In this document: positions 24,001-35,200 of the stretch, in pieces
Numbering within the stretch: position 1 is the first letter of the stretch
How the letters are laid out: each line of letters opens with the position of its first letter
Source of the DNA: Parelaphostrongylus tenuis
Lineage: Eukaryota; Nematoda; Chromadorea; Rhabditida; Metastrongylidae
NCBI GenBank assembly: GCA_019055375.1
Contig: JAHQIW010000814.1
Location: forward strand, 1-64,000
DNA length: 64,000 nt
Direction of reading: 5' to 3'
Made by a program: the position numbers and the translations under genes
The notes under the pieces: generated by a model
What the model saw: the letters and a program-made list of their open reading frames with translations, nothing else
Database searches by the model: none
What the model was told of the DNA's origin: nothing

Positions 24001-24684
24001 ACTTCAGCACGAATTCAATGACGACTTCTTAGCAATGCGCAAGAATCAATGGAATATCACCTGCCCATGTGGTCGAGGTCTAATGTATCGTTCGGATGTC
24101 GAGACGTGTGTTCATGCTGATCTCTGCACTGAAGTAGACCGATGTCCAAGTAAGTGTGAGGTTATTTATACTTCCATCGATTTCCATTCCAGATCATACC
24201 TACAAAGACTGCCCAGCACTCTACTAGCAAAATAGGACTGTATCAACATCGATGTCTTCTCTTTTGTTCTGTCGTAATTTTTCATACTGACATCAGTATC
24301 ACTAACTTAGTATTGTTTCAAGTGACGTTCGACTGTGTTAACACCATTAGTGATCCAGGATTCAAATGCATATGTCAGCTTGGATTTATCAAAGACGTGA
24401 GTGGATTCTCTGTCACCATTTTATTAGAGGTTGAATTTTTTCAAAATGCTCGGCCTACCCATGGGTATTTATGTTTTTCACAAATTATGCATATCAGCTT
24501 TTTTACAGTGGGTAACAGTTTTCAGGTTACTGGTAAATGCATACCCATAGGCATGTCTTCAGTTGACTGGCACGGATTTGCATTCAGTGAACATCACCCT
24601 AAATTATCGTTAGGAAACGTGATTCTTATCCCTATTTCTGTACCAATTATTTTCACTTTAGTGAACTATTGCATTTCTTTGTAA
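15020..24684 (+). CDS. Secreted or GPI-anchored EGF-domain protein, 12 exons, 379 aa
   Basis: Exons: 15020-15141, 15661-15777, 15893-16012, 18501-18576, 18980-19071, 19295-19361, 22893-22978, 23586-23611, 23772-23830, 24008-24149, 24323-24396, 24526-24684. Every junction is GT-AG, all phases match, and the lengths sum to 1140 bp. Residues 1-22 form a signal peptide (MNMRSSSLLLLLNVIVPCFL). Residues 77-83 (DEDGVID) resemble an acidic calcium loop. Cysteines cluster at 223-240 and 274/276/289. A full EGF module spans C295, C301, C307, C318, C320, C332 (spacing 5-5-10-1-11). The last ~21 residues are hydrophobic with no basic tail, suggesting GPI attachment near 355-358 or a tail anchor. I do not recognise the family. 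The 26-bp exon and the weak donor after 22978 are the least certain parts. The long introns hold MITEs, SINEs and an antisense gene. Confidence 0.72.
16100..18400. other. 2.5-kb intron of the EGF gene, coding-like patches
   Basis: Intron between exons ending 16012 and starting 18501. An 87-codon frame at 17322-17585 and one on the opposite strand overlap. A TTATTGCAG acceptor at 17611-17619 opens a frame to a stop at 17791, and an ATG frame lies at 18194-18433. None joins the neighbouring exons better than the chosen model. They may be relics or alternative exons. Confidence 0.35.
19440..20740. other. Intron sequence of the EGF gene, no gene seen
   Basis: Part of the 3.5-kb intron between the exons ending 19361 and starting 22893. 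No recognisable exon or repeat. ORFs such as 20093-20326 (minus) and 20489-20677 (plus) show no motifs. Confidence 0.4.
20745..20870 (-). repeat. Divergent tRNA-like SINE (C-like)
   Basis: The minus strand contains AGTGCACTTGTTAGAGACGC (A-box-like) and GACGGTTCAATTCGACTC (B box). The layout matches the SINE C head but is diverged. It lies in the intron of the EGF gene. Confidence 0.45.
20868..21412. repeat. MITE B, full palindromic copy
   Basis: Left arm: ATTATTATTTGAGCCAACAT, CATGTGGTCTGTTAAATGAG, CGTCAGTCGGGCAG, CCAATCCTCTCGGGATGC. Right arm is the reverse: GAGGATTGGCTAAAGACGAA, CTGCCCGACTAACGAG, CACATGACATGCTGGCTC, GAAATTTGAGCGTGGTCT, ending ACTCGAAGAGAAAGGTATAA. Arms of about 200 bp surround a centre with CACGCTCAAATTTCAG. 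No coding capacity. Non-autonomous, class uncertain. Confidence 0.8.
21885..22125 (+). repeat. SINE C copy
   Basis: Head GCGCAATGGTGAGAGGTGCT and GATGGTTCGATCCCGCG (strong B box), then AGACTCACCAAGTCTC, CAGACTTGTTTGGGAG, AGGCCACTGCGAGTCATTG and CCCTTCAGGGATCATAGACA. About 240 bp, intronic in the EGF gene. Confidence 0.7.
22259..22481 (-). CDS. Small single-pass membrane protein, 57 aa, two exons
   Basis: Antisense inside the long intron of the EGF gene. Exon 1 is 22481-22439 (ATG, 14 codons plus one base), then a 49-bp intron (GTGAGT...ATAAG), then exon 2 at 22389-22259 (131 bp, TAA). Phases join to give 57 residues: MSLLLRYDDPGSSYTYYQII, then a charged stretch with DPGEMKRLVHPERRVHIDT, then TLIVLNIAFLITVLLYFVI to the stop. 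The last 19 residues are a single transmembrane helix, so it is probably tail-anchored with the N terminus in the cytosol. The upstream frame is closed by TAG, supporting the chosen Met. The 49-bp intron size is typical of nematodes. No family recognised. It could instead be the 3' end of a larger minus-strand gene. Confidence 0.62.
22589..22743. mobile_element. piggyBac-type MITE with TTAA target sites
   Basis: A 155-bp element with termini CCCTTTAAGGACC and GGTCCTGAAAGGG, flanked directly by TTAA at 22585-22588 and 22744-22747. TTAA duplication with CCC/GGG ends is the hallmark of piggyBac elements. No transposase inside. It lies about 108 bp upstream of the start codon of the small membrane-protein gene and could supply promoter sequence. 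Confidence 0.8.
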
Positions 24685-24832
24685 TATAGATATATCCTAG
24701 GTTTTCTGGTTACTTTCGTATCGAAATTTTTGTACTATTTGCTCATTTAATGTAAATGTTCCTTATCTAGTGGGATCAACACATAATATTTCCCAATGAT
24801 GCAGAGTGATTTGCAAAAACCTTTGCGTTAGG

Positions 24833-24925
24833 CGGGACCCGGATCCCCGTTTCACCCTATTTGAGGACGAGTGACCCCTTGCACTACCGACGCCTGTTTT
24901 GCCACCACTTTTTCTACCCTATAAC
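24833..24925 (-). repeat. tRNA-like repeat A2, minus copy
   Basis: The complement reads AGGCGTCGGTAGTGCAAGGG (A box) and a degraded CCGGGTCCCGCCTAACGCAA 3' region. It pairs head-to-head with the plus copy at 25062-25185, about 150 bp away. Confidence 0.6.
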
Positions 24926-25061
24926 GCTCTATCTGTCAGCGACCAACCGTCAGCGTTTTAGCATGTGCAATAAATTTCGCCATTAAGCTCAATTATGCTG
25001 AGAGATATCGGGTGCTAGATGATTAAACAGACATCTTTTATTCATTTATATATAGAGTGTT

Positions 25062-25185
25062 GGCGAAACAGGCGTCGATAGTGTAAGGGATAGAGTGCGC
25101 GTCCTTGGATAGGATGAAATACAGGGTTCGAGTTCCCTTAGACGCAAAAGTTTTTGCGCATGGCTCTACATCATTAGGTCTCTTT
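25062..25185 (+). repeat. tRNA-like repeat A2, plus copy
   Basis: AGGCGTCGATAGTGTAAGGG with CAGGGTTCGAGTTCCCTTAG (good B box), then GACGCAAAAGTTTTTGCGCA (self-complementary) and TGGCTCTACATCATTAG. A relative at 47575-47690 shares the CGCGAAAGTTTTGCACATC...CTCTACATCAT tail. Confidence 0.65.
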
Positions 25186-25838
25186 ACAACGTCATACCAT
25201 CGTTGGAATCGGTCAGATAAAGTGAAATCTGTCCAATCATCTAATATTTCCACCGGTTAGATTTTTCGGAAAGGGTTTTCAACAAATCATTTGGTCGCCA
25301 TCGCTATGAATTTTACGTACCACACAACAACCGAGGCTCAGTACATGATATCATGCTATCACATTACTTATGAATATTACATTTTCTTGTACATCAATTT
25401 GTGAACAAAGGATAATCGTGTTAATAACTCGACTTACAATCAAAAATACAGATGTGGTGCACGTGATGGCAATGGGAAGTGGACGACAAGCATTTCGACT
25501 TCGCCAAAATGCAGATGTGCTAAAGTAAAGCCACCTATGTAACATTCCACCCAACTAATCGCGACTTCTGAACTCGAATCAAAGGCCACAGATGATGCAC
25601 CAATAAGATAATTGTCAAAAGAAGCATGAACAGATATTTTTTCGGTGCGCTTCCCAGCCTTTGAAGCTAATCTCACCAGTACTAAAATACGCAAGTAGAT
25701 TTAGAGGCCTGCTATTGGAACACTGTATCGGGTACAGCAATAGTGAAAGATGGTGACATGAAAAAAGAATTGTCCCATTAGATTCACACGGCAAGCTAAA
25801 GGGACACTTCCCAGGATTTACCACCTGTATCACCAGTT
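25186..25838. other. No gene seen
   Basis: Spacer between the tRNA-like repeat and the RTE fragment. Overlapping minus-strand frames (25351-25845) have no motifs or splice support. Confidence 0.35.
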
Positions 25839-25839
25839 G

Positions 25840-26883
25840 TACCATTGAACGTCAAGTGATTCGGGCGGGAACTAGTTAAACTTCCATTTTTCCTTATCAT
25901 GTGCATCACTAGCCCAGTAGGTCCTCCTTGCCGTAGGGATTCATCCACTAACATATCTTTCTTTCAGACTTGTCGTGGAAAAATCGGACCATCGATTCGG
26001 TGGTCTTCGGCTTATGCGTTTGACATCTCAGGAGTTTCAATTGATAACTGCTCTCGCTCATCGATTGTTGTTAAAACGTATTACGTGTCCGATCCACCTT
26101 ATCTTCGATAGTTTGGCGTGTAGAAAAGCGTCTTTGATTTTTTCATTATTATTTGAGCCAACATGTCATGTGGTCTGGTAAAGGCTCTTGTACAGCCCGA
26201 GACACGTGTTTCGTCCTTACAGACTCATCAGCCGGGCAGAACCGTCGTCTGTCGATCTTTTCATAGTCAGTTCTCTTGGGAGCGTCACACTCCTCATATA
26301 TAGTTATCGACGACCTACGTTTTACACTCTATGCCAGGTGTCTATGTCATTCACCTAACACAGAGTGTTTTCGCACTCGATTGCTAGCTGGCTGGTATTT
26401 TATCATATTATACCTTTCCTTCGAGTACCAGACCACATGACATGTTGGCTCAAATAATAATGAAAGGATCTATTGAAATTTGAGCGTGGTCTTAATAAAG
26501 CACTCGAAGGAAAGATATAATACGTCTTTGATTTGTAATCGTTAATGTAGCTTAGAGCTTCGAGTCCTTCCTCTCACATGCGTGGTAAGAGATTCTTTTA
26601 GCACACAACTTTTGACTGTGTGTGCAATAACGGCAAGTGGTCTCTCACACTACTTACATAGCGGCCGTTTTGTGACGCATGTATTGAGGCAGAAAGGATC
26701 TTTGAGCCTGAAAGGTGGATACGGTCGGGTGCTCTCTGTTCTCCCCACCATATCCTCAATGCTGAGAGCTCGCGACGCCGCTCTCTCCCTGCAGCTGAAT
26801 TCTGGAATTAAGTCGTCCATATTGCCTATTGCCTTCCCTTCACAGTTTCTTACTCCATAATTTCGTATATTCTGACTATTCAT
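25840..26883 (-). mobile_element. RTE retrotransposon 3' part, split by a MITE
   Basis: Read on the minus strand, 26883-26523 gives the post-RT region (NMDDLIPEFSCRERAASRAL, SIEDMVGRTE) and 26132-25840 the 3' end, up to the GGTGATACAGGTGG-type tail. The two halves are separated by MITE B (26133-26522). The phrase GTCTTTGATTT occurs on both sides (about 26127 and 26523), consistent with a target duplication. The coding frame is heavily mutated. Confidence 0.8.
26133..26522. repeat. MITE B inserted into an RTE copy
   Basis: Contains CATTATTATTTGAGCCAACA, CATGTCATGTGGTCTGG, CAGACCACATGACATGTTGG and GAAATTTGAGCGTGGTCTTA, ending CACTCGAAGGAAAGATATAA. The left arm is shorter than the right. Flanked by GTCTTTGATTT on both sides. 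Confidence 0.75.
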
Positions 26884-27094
26884 CTAATGATTCACATATT
26901 TACGCATCTACAGTTGCGTAGAGCGAATGAACAAGCACTATCTTTGTATCTATAATAGGGTGAGAAAATCTTAATTGAAACTTCTAATTCTGACATGAAA
27001 GCGATGTTTGGGTTTTTGCTAATGATGTACTATTGTTAACTCTTTGATACATACGTAACTGTACTAAGGCCATCGAACGATGGAGCAGCCTTCT

Positions 27095-27612
27095 TTATCT
27101 GCCCACCTTTTCGATTCGACGATCATCCCTGCCTAACGTATGCAGCAGAAACCTGGTCGCTACGTAAGCAGGATGAAAGATCACTTGGCGTTATCGAACG
27201 CGCAGTCGAAAGGTTGATGCTAGGAGTATCCCGTATCTCGCAAATGAGAGAAAGGATCCGAAGTTCCGACCTACATTAACAACCGAAAGTCAGAGGCGCC
27301 GTTCTACACACCAGGATATCAAAAATAAAGTGGGCTGGACACATGATGTGCTTCAATGGCAACCGATGGACGAGAGCCACTATCGATTGAATTCCTGGGG
27401 ATATTAAGCGCTCCACAGGAAGACCACCGATCCGTTGGTCCGATTTCTTTACGAAAGCTGTAGAAGTAAGATATGATGCTCAGTGAAATCCTAGAGCGAG
27501 GAGGACTCACTGGGCTATTCTTACACGCGATAGGGAAGATGGAAGTGTTGCTGTTATCCGCTCGAGTCACTCGACGATCAACGGACGGGACGACAGATGA
27601 TACAGGTAATAC
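27095..27612 (+). mobile_element. RTE retrotransposon 3' end, 5'-truncated
   Basis: Matches the copy at 10310-10804 in order: CCCACCTTTTCGATTCGACG, a CAGAAACCTGGTCGCTACG junction, VERLMLGVSRI, the GHMMCF-type block and the GAGTCACTCGACGATCAACG terminus with a GATACAGGTAATACAG tail. Frameshifts and stops throughout. Confidence 0.85.
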
Positions 27613-27619
27613 AGTACCC

Positions 27620-29200
27620 AGAAGTCCCTATAGTCGTAAAAAATCCTAAAACAACGAATCACTAGTTAAAAGTTGTGCTACACACTTCATGCGATGTTAG
27701 CTTGCGAAGGCAAAGGATTTTTTGCGCCTTTTCACTGGCCACACTTTTTGGGCAGCGCACTTTCTTCGATACTCGTGGTCTCTCATTCAAAATTAGAGAC
27801 TAAGTGATGATCTACCAAGAAGACACCTCTACTGGGTGGAGGTATGGTCTTACATTTCTACTAGATAAGCTATCAGCTGCTCACGAGAACTATAAAAAAG
27901 AGTTCCGTACACGAAATAAGCTATGAGAATGAGTCTATAGAGGTTGCATCGAGTGGTGTGCCCCATTACATGACACTTATAGAGGTCGCGTAGTCGCGAA
28001 TGTGTTGAAACATTTCTCTTCGAATGAACACGCTGTTTTCTTCACAAAGAGACATGAGGTTGTTATCACCCATTTATTCGCAATAGCTGACTGTTCAGTG
28101 GTTTTACTATCTGTGATGATCAGATTAACGCAAATCTGTTCAGGCAGACATTTTGTAACCTCAGCAGATAGAGCTTACTACGTCAAATTTTTATCGCCAT
28201 AGTTAATAACTTCTTCTGAGCACTCACGCTTTTTTCTCGTATGCCTCTCAGTTTTTGATTTTTTGTGACTTTCTACATTGTAAAGGCGAAACCGCACAAT
28301 CGTCATCGATTATAAATTTCAAATGAGTTTTGTAATAACAAACTTGGGTCTCACGAAGGATTTAGCGGTTCTGAGTATTGGTCCGCATAACATAAAGTCG
28401 GTTGTGGAATTGCGTACTGTGCCCAATTCATTAGCAAAATTTATTCGTTTCTTCTTCTGTGAGTACTCAGTACGATTTTGATTGTGAGGTCATTTCACGG
28501 GCTCATAATGGTGGCGTACAACGATTGACTCTACTAAACACTGCCTGGCTAACTCTGAATACGTAGGCGGTCTGACATCATCGTGGTTCTGAACGGGTGG
28601 TTTGGTCTGAGCCCGTCCAATTTGGTTAAGACGATGTTTGAAACTTGTCATAAATCTAAGTAATTGGTCCGCATTGGCCTAACCTCAAATTATAACTGAT
28701 TGCTCAGGAAAGGCAATTACTCGAAAGTCGTTTCAAATAGTTACGAAACAGATAATTAGATCAGATCGAAGGGGGGAAATCACGCAAAACTCAACAGTGT
28801 TTTTTAGGCGCAAACTGAACACCGAAGTCCGCTGATAATTGTGTTGCAAACGTAGTCACGTTCCTTGCATAATATCGATGTGCGAATATTAGTTAAGTTT
28901 TGAATAGGAAAAAAATGAAAATTTAACCGAGCGAACAAACGATTTGTCACCACACACGATAAGAATTGACTTGGATCATAAACCATTTATTGAGTGAATG
29001 TCGTTTAATACAACTATGTGAGCATATCATGGGTGGTGCGGCATGAGAATGACTACACTCTTTGAAAATAAATTCTCTAAAAATTATGGGTTCGGTCTGT
29101 GGATATGATTTTCCACCGTAATTGCAAGAACAAACGCTGAATAACGCTGTGTAATGCACATATTAGGCTGCAGAGAAGGTAAAGCCGATGACATGTCAAT
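27620..29200. other. No gene recognised
   Basis: AT-rich spacer 3' of the chemoreceptor gene. ORFs at 28002-28202 (plus) and 28804-29159 (minus) have no supporting splice signals, motifs or repeat similarity. Confidence 0.4.
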
Positions 29201-29240
29201 TATTGAATCCCAAGATACATTCCAGTAATCTCTCGTCAGT

Positions 29241-32200
29241 TTATCCTGGGCGGGTGGCTAGAGGAATGACGACCACCTGCAACAAATGCAATTTCTCGGT
29301 GTAAAAAATAAATAAAATAGCGAAAAACAGTGTTCTTGAAGTTCCCCAAAACGATGCAGTTGCTTACCGTTGGCGGCTTTTTTCGTAAAGCATTGATACC
29401 GAAATGAGAGAAACGAAAGTGGAACAGCACAACGATGAGCCTGCAATAACTCAGCTCTGCATAATATTTATATTTCAAACAGTGCCAAGTCATTTGTCAC
29501 CTTTAATTTGAACGGACTTTTGATTATAGCTAGAAATCAGAGTTTTTCTGAGACTAACAGGAAATCGCACTGTTTTACTTCCTATTTACTCAAACTGCTA
29601 AATGAAAGTAAACAACAGCCGTACTTATAGACAGATCAAGACACAGATCGTTGGCTGATTTCATGTCTTCGGAGCAAATAGCTTCACGAATTTTTTATTT
29701 CTATGCTCACTTAGAGAAAACCGCGCAAAGAGAAAGTAGAAAAAATGATTTTTGAGCGGTGATCTGGTACGAAAACCTGCTGTACTGAACAATTTGAAAA
29801 GCGCTGGTAAGTGCGCGCATAAGTCTCGTATAGTTTCCACCTCGTTTGATTTCTAATTATTTTGGACTTTTTTGCATTTTACTAAACATCTTCCGTCAAG
29901 TTAACTCACAAAATATGCTGCTAAGAACAAAATTGCCTTACCCATCCACAGCGTGAATCAGCTCCCATAAAAATGTGTTGGTGAAGAATATGGCCATTGG
30001 CTGTGGAATTGTGGACGAATATAGAAAATACCAGTTATAAGGCAGGCAAACAACGCGTTTTGATACAGTGTCTGCAACAGATTTGAAGTAATTCGTTCAA
30101 GAGATTCCAACTAAAATTTCTGAATTCTGTTACCAGTCCATGGTTACTTAGTTGAGCGATATACCTGTTTGAATAAGCTGATTTCCATTCTGTGTCTATT
30201 TCGCTGGGCGACATCTGTGTTGCTAGCGTTGGGATCATGAAACGTCATTCCATTAAAAATTACAGCAGTTTTCCGGACAAAAATTGTTTTTCGGTGATTT
30301 CTACCATCCCATATTATCTAATTTTTAGGAAAACCGAAGTGTAATGGAAATTGGACAAGGTCATAGCAGAAATTCAAGTCGACTTCTGAATCCATGCGAC
30401 AGAATTCTTCCCGCGAATAATTATCGAACTTGTTTTCACATGGTGCGAGTAGAAGGACTAACGATCGAAGCTTAAATTACGCGTGCACCTGCATACGAAT
30501 CTCATATAGAAGACCTGATAAAGCGGGCAAGAAGGATAATGTACGAAGTCAACGGCCTACCTAGGACGATAAAGCGCCACCAACTCCACGCTGTCTATGG
30601 CGTCTGGGAAGAACTGTCTAAAAAACATACGACAGTAGATAGATCGGTCGCGTTAGAGTTCTCGTCAAAACGAATTTTCCAGTAAACTCTGTTCATCGAC
30701 GAATAGCAACCCAGGTCAAATGCTCAACCATTAAAAGCAATACCGGTCTTGTTGTCTTTGTTTCAATCCACTAAAAGCTCGAAGCGCTTAATTTGAACCT
30801 AGAAGACTTCCTCAGAGATCATTACGTTCTTCAGGGTCATCACTGAAGGTTTAAAACATGGGATCGTGCTCAAGTAAAATCTTGAAGATCGGCACACTGA
30901 AACGCATGGAGTAGAATGAAACTGCCTGGTTCATCATGACTACTAACACCATTCGTGCAAACTCATATTCTCAGAAATAGCTCTCTCAACACTGGCATAA
31001 AAATTTATCTGTGGACAGTATCCTTACTGAGTTAACCAACGATATCGGTATGACTAGGAGATGTTGCGTCTTTTTTTCGAGATTTTACGTGAAAACTGGA
31101 TGACCGCCCTCGCTCGCGCATGACTCAATGCTTCGCGGAGAGGAAGAGAAAACGGTGAAGCTTGAAAATAAGGTCTTACATCCAGCATGAATTGAAATTC
31201 ATTGTGATTGCTAGCTCACTTCCGAGACGCCTTTCTTGGCGACTTAGGGTAGGAATAGATTGGATGCGTTTGACGTCTTTACGGTAGCGCTATGAAAGAC
31301 GACAGTTCGAAACTTACCAAGAGACATCTGTTTCCATAAACACTACAGCTGCGCCACCAACATGGATTTGCATGAGCCGCATGGAATTGACCACCTACGC
31401 ACGAACTTGCAAATTACTGAATTTGTTATGAGGACACATTCCAAAGAAATGAGTAGCACTAATAATCAAAGACCTACAGGCAGAGAAGAGCATTCGCGAT
31501 GTCACTAAATTCTGCCATCATAAAGATTGAGATAAAAGAAACTCAACTTTCAAGAAGAATTTCACAGCTTCCGGAAAAACAATGGAAAATCATATACGAT
31601 ATCTGCCCGAATCTCTTCAGTAACCACGTCCTCCTACCTCTGTATAAAACAAAACAGGACGAAGATATTGCCCTATCGACTCTCGCTTTCGACGTGCTAT
31701 TCTGCAGTTGAAGAATTGTTTGGATTGTCTCACTTGACTTAATCAAAAGAAAACTTCCGATACAGTCTAGGCAAAAACAGTTGTGGAAGTGCCCTGTACA
31801 GTCAACGCCTTCCTATTCAATACAAAGAGATTTTTCCACGAACTGTACAAAAGTTCCTTATCAGGGTATCACCACTACACGATATTTACATCGACGTAAA
31901 CAGTCGGTTTTGGGAAGGTGAAAGTATATCGCCAAATTCATCTACAACCACCTTCCTGGGCGTCGTGCCAAAATTAAAATGGTGAAGCACTAGAATGAAA
32001 GTTGATGAGTGGTTGTAAAGCTATTCGTTTTGTCTATGATATTATTTTGAAACACCAAGCACCAGTCAGGTGAAGCGAATATTGTTCAACTGCGACAACG
32101 TTTGAGAAAAGATTGCTTTCCTAGTAAATTGCGCGAAAACCATGTTCATTGGAAGTGAATTTGATTCGTAGACCCAACAGGTCCAATCAAATTGACATTT

Positions 32201-35200
32201 CTCAATGCCCTAGTTACACTTATCTAGGTTTAGAAGTCAACGACTCAAAACCATGGTAGGAAGAAGCGAGCGATTCGGAAAACTTCCAACAGATATAGCG
32301 AAAGCAAGGAAAAGTCGACTTCTTGCTCATCTCTCAGACTCCTTTTCATAACCTCCGCATCAGAAATTTGACCGATAGTTAAGAGAGATGGAAGACTACT
32401 CGGCGTTAGCGACCCTCAATAGAGAGGACGAGTACTCCGTAACACAAAATTAAGACAGTGAATGTGAAGTTTTGCCCTAGATTAGTGACCAAACGTGATA
32501 GACGTCATTTTGCTTGCCAAAATTTGCACTAACCTTGTGTTTAATTCTCAAACAAATCAACGTGATACAGTCGAGTAAAGCAATCAACATCGAGGCAGTT
32601 ACAGTGATGTAGAAGTCGATGAAGAGAACAGTAATATAACCACACGGTGTATTGGAAGGGTTCCATATCCACCTTACAGTGTCGAAGGCGAAAAAACACA
32701 ATTTTGAGCTGAACGAAGACTCTCATTTGATCAAAAAATGAAATTTTATGCAGCCATCGCACTGAAACTTATTTGAATTCGAATATTGCACATTCCTCGA
32801 CTTGAGGAAAATCATTACGTTGTTCGATAAGGTCTGGAACTGGAGCAATAAACACCAAATTTACTAACCAGAAGTTGACTGAAATTGCATGACTTTGGTG
32901 CCGTTCCATTGCGCATGATCTTGCAAATATGCTGGCTTACGAATCACCTATACTTGCTTCAAGATGAAGTTTGCCGTGGGAATAAATTGGTTGTTGCTCA
33001 TGCAAGACTGGTGCGTAAGAGAAAATGCCGAAGCGGTGCACAACATTAATGGAAATTCCTGTGGACGACCGGAGCGCGACTAATCCTCCAGAATGTTCCC
33101 TCCACCTTGGAACTGCACGAGCCACTTCCTAGTTGCACTTTCTGCAACCGTTTCATGGCTGCAAGCTCCAATAGTCATGCGCTTCGCTTCACTAGCCTTT
33201 TCTCCTATCCATCGTTCGTGCGTGAATAGCAAGCAAATTTTTTCCCACTGCCGCTCCATCTTAGAGCAAGTATAGGCAAATTGTATACCAAGATGTTTGC
33301 AAGAAAATACTCTTTTGAGTGATGCCAAAATCATGCAATTTAATGTAATCCTGATTAATAAATTTGGTGTTTATTGCTTTATTGTCAAAACTCATGGAGC
33401 GACTTGATACTAAGCTGGCGCAGTAATGATTGCGCTTTCAGACTGCGCTAAAACCGTCATTGCTTTTGTAATTTGTTTCAGAATGATCTGAGATGAGTCA
33501 TCTGCAACATCTCGTATAGTCTTAAGAGCGTCAGTTTGATGTTTGCTAATTCCATGACTTCTAATGAGGTTTACGCAAAAAGTGATTGCGGATTAGCAAT
33601 GTTCAGATGTGTCCCTTTCCAAAACTTTTTGAGCCACCACTGCACGAGGTTCATTGGTTTTTTTTTCAGGATCAAATGCGTCTATGATGTTGCCAGCTGC
33701 TTCTGCCGCCTTACGATTCATTTCGAACTCACGTTTTGAAGCCGCAGTTACTTTTGCAGCAACTAATGTCCTATGCATAGTTTGAGATAAAGGCACTTAT
33801 CCATAATAAAACGGCAAGTGAATATTCGACCTTTTTCCCTGAACAAGGACTATTCTTAAAGATCTTAGTAATCATTCGAACGCTGAATCTCTGATTAGAA
33901 CCGTGTGTGGCCGGTTTTTCAATAAACCCTTTCATATCGCTGTAAAGTTCAAAATAAAATTATGATTACACGTATTTCTTCGCCGAGAGAGAGCTCTTTT
34001 CTAGATTTAGTAATCATTCGATGGCGCAAGTTCCAGTAATTCAGCGTTGTACTTATTGTCTGGAGAGAACATTTCTCTGCAGTGCAGCAGGGGAAATAAG
34101 ATTGAATTCGCGTATGCGAGTAAGCGGTCTTTGGATAATTCATGGGCCTCTGAATAAGGTGGCAAGGTGGGCTGAAGTGAGATCTATCGATTTTCGAGCA
34201 TATGAACGTGTAGAGAAAATCTCATAGTATTTAAATATCTTCGAGTCATTGTTAGCAACTAGGACGTTTTGGCCTCCCGAATTCCCATCGTGGTGATCAT
34301 AATGATGACTGATAAATCCGTATTTATGACAAATCAAGAGTATTCAAAGTCTTTTTGTAGCAGAGTCAAATGTTTTATCTGGAGTTTCGTTTTCGAAACG
34401 GGGAACAATTTCTAATTGAACAACAAAGATTGCAGTTCCATAAGTCCGGTCGAAAATCGATCAATCATCGCGTCAACCCCCTTTTTCCGTGACCCTGCAG
34501 CTCGCAAATTGGCCAAAGATCATTTGTTCGCCTCATGCGGAATTTGATCTTGTTTTCCCTGCTGCGCTGGCAGAGATACGATCTTCTTAGAAAATATGCA
34601 CAGCGTTGAAATCACTGGGACTTACTTTATCTAATGGTTACTAATAGCCTCAAAAAGAGCTCTGTCCGAGAAGAAATATTCGCGTGTAAGACATTATTTT
34701 ACTCTGATTTTTACAGCGCTATAAAGTGATTAAAAAACTGACCAGATTCGTCTCTAGTAAGAGATTTAAGCTTTCAAAATGACTGCCAAGACTCCAATGA
34801 AAAATGGCTACTCGCCGAGTAGAGTAGAATATTCATTTGACGCCTTATAATGGACAACAAAACAAATAAGCATGAAATAAACAGCAAGCAATACGCCATT
34901 AACAACAAAAGATTAAAACCAGAAATGTGCATTAAAGTAATGTATGAAACTGCTGCGTTTACTTGAAGACATATTCCAATATGAAACGACGTAAATTCAG
35001 GAAAGTATGAACGTCAATTTGTATTTTCAGTAACAGTTGTGATATAAAGCAGTCTGTCGTGGAAGAAATTGTAGGCAATAAACTTCACTTCTGTGAAAAA
35101 ACGCTCAGCTATTAGATATTAAAGTAAAATTTTATGGCTGTTGTAAAGAGAAAGAGCGTGTTTACTGCAGTTTTTTGGCGATATGACAGTACCCAGATGC

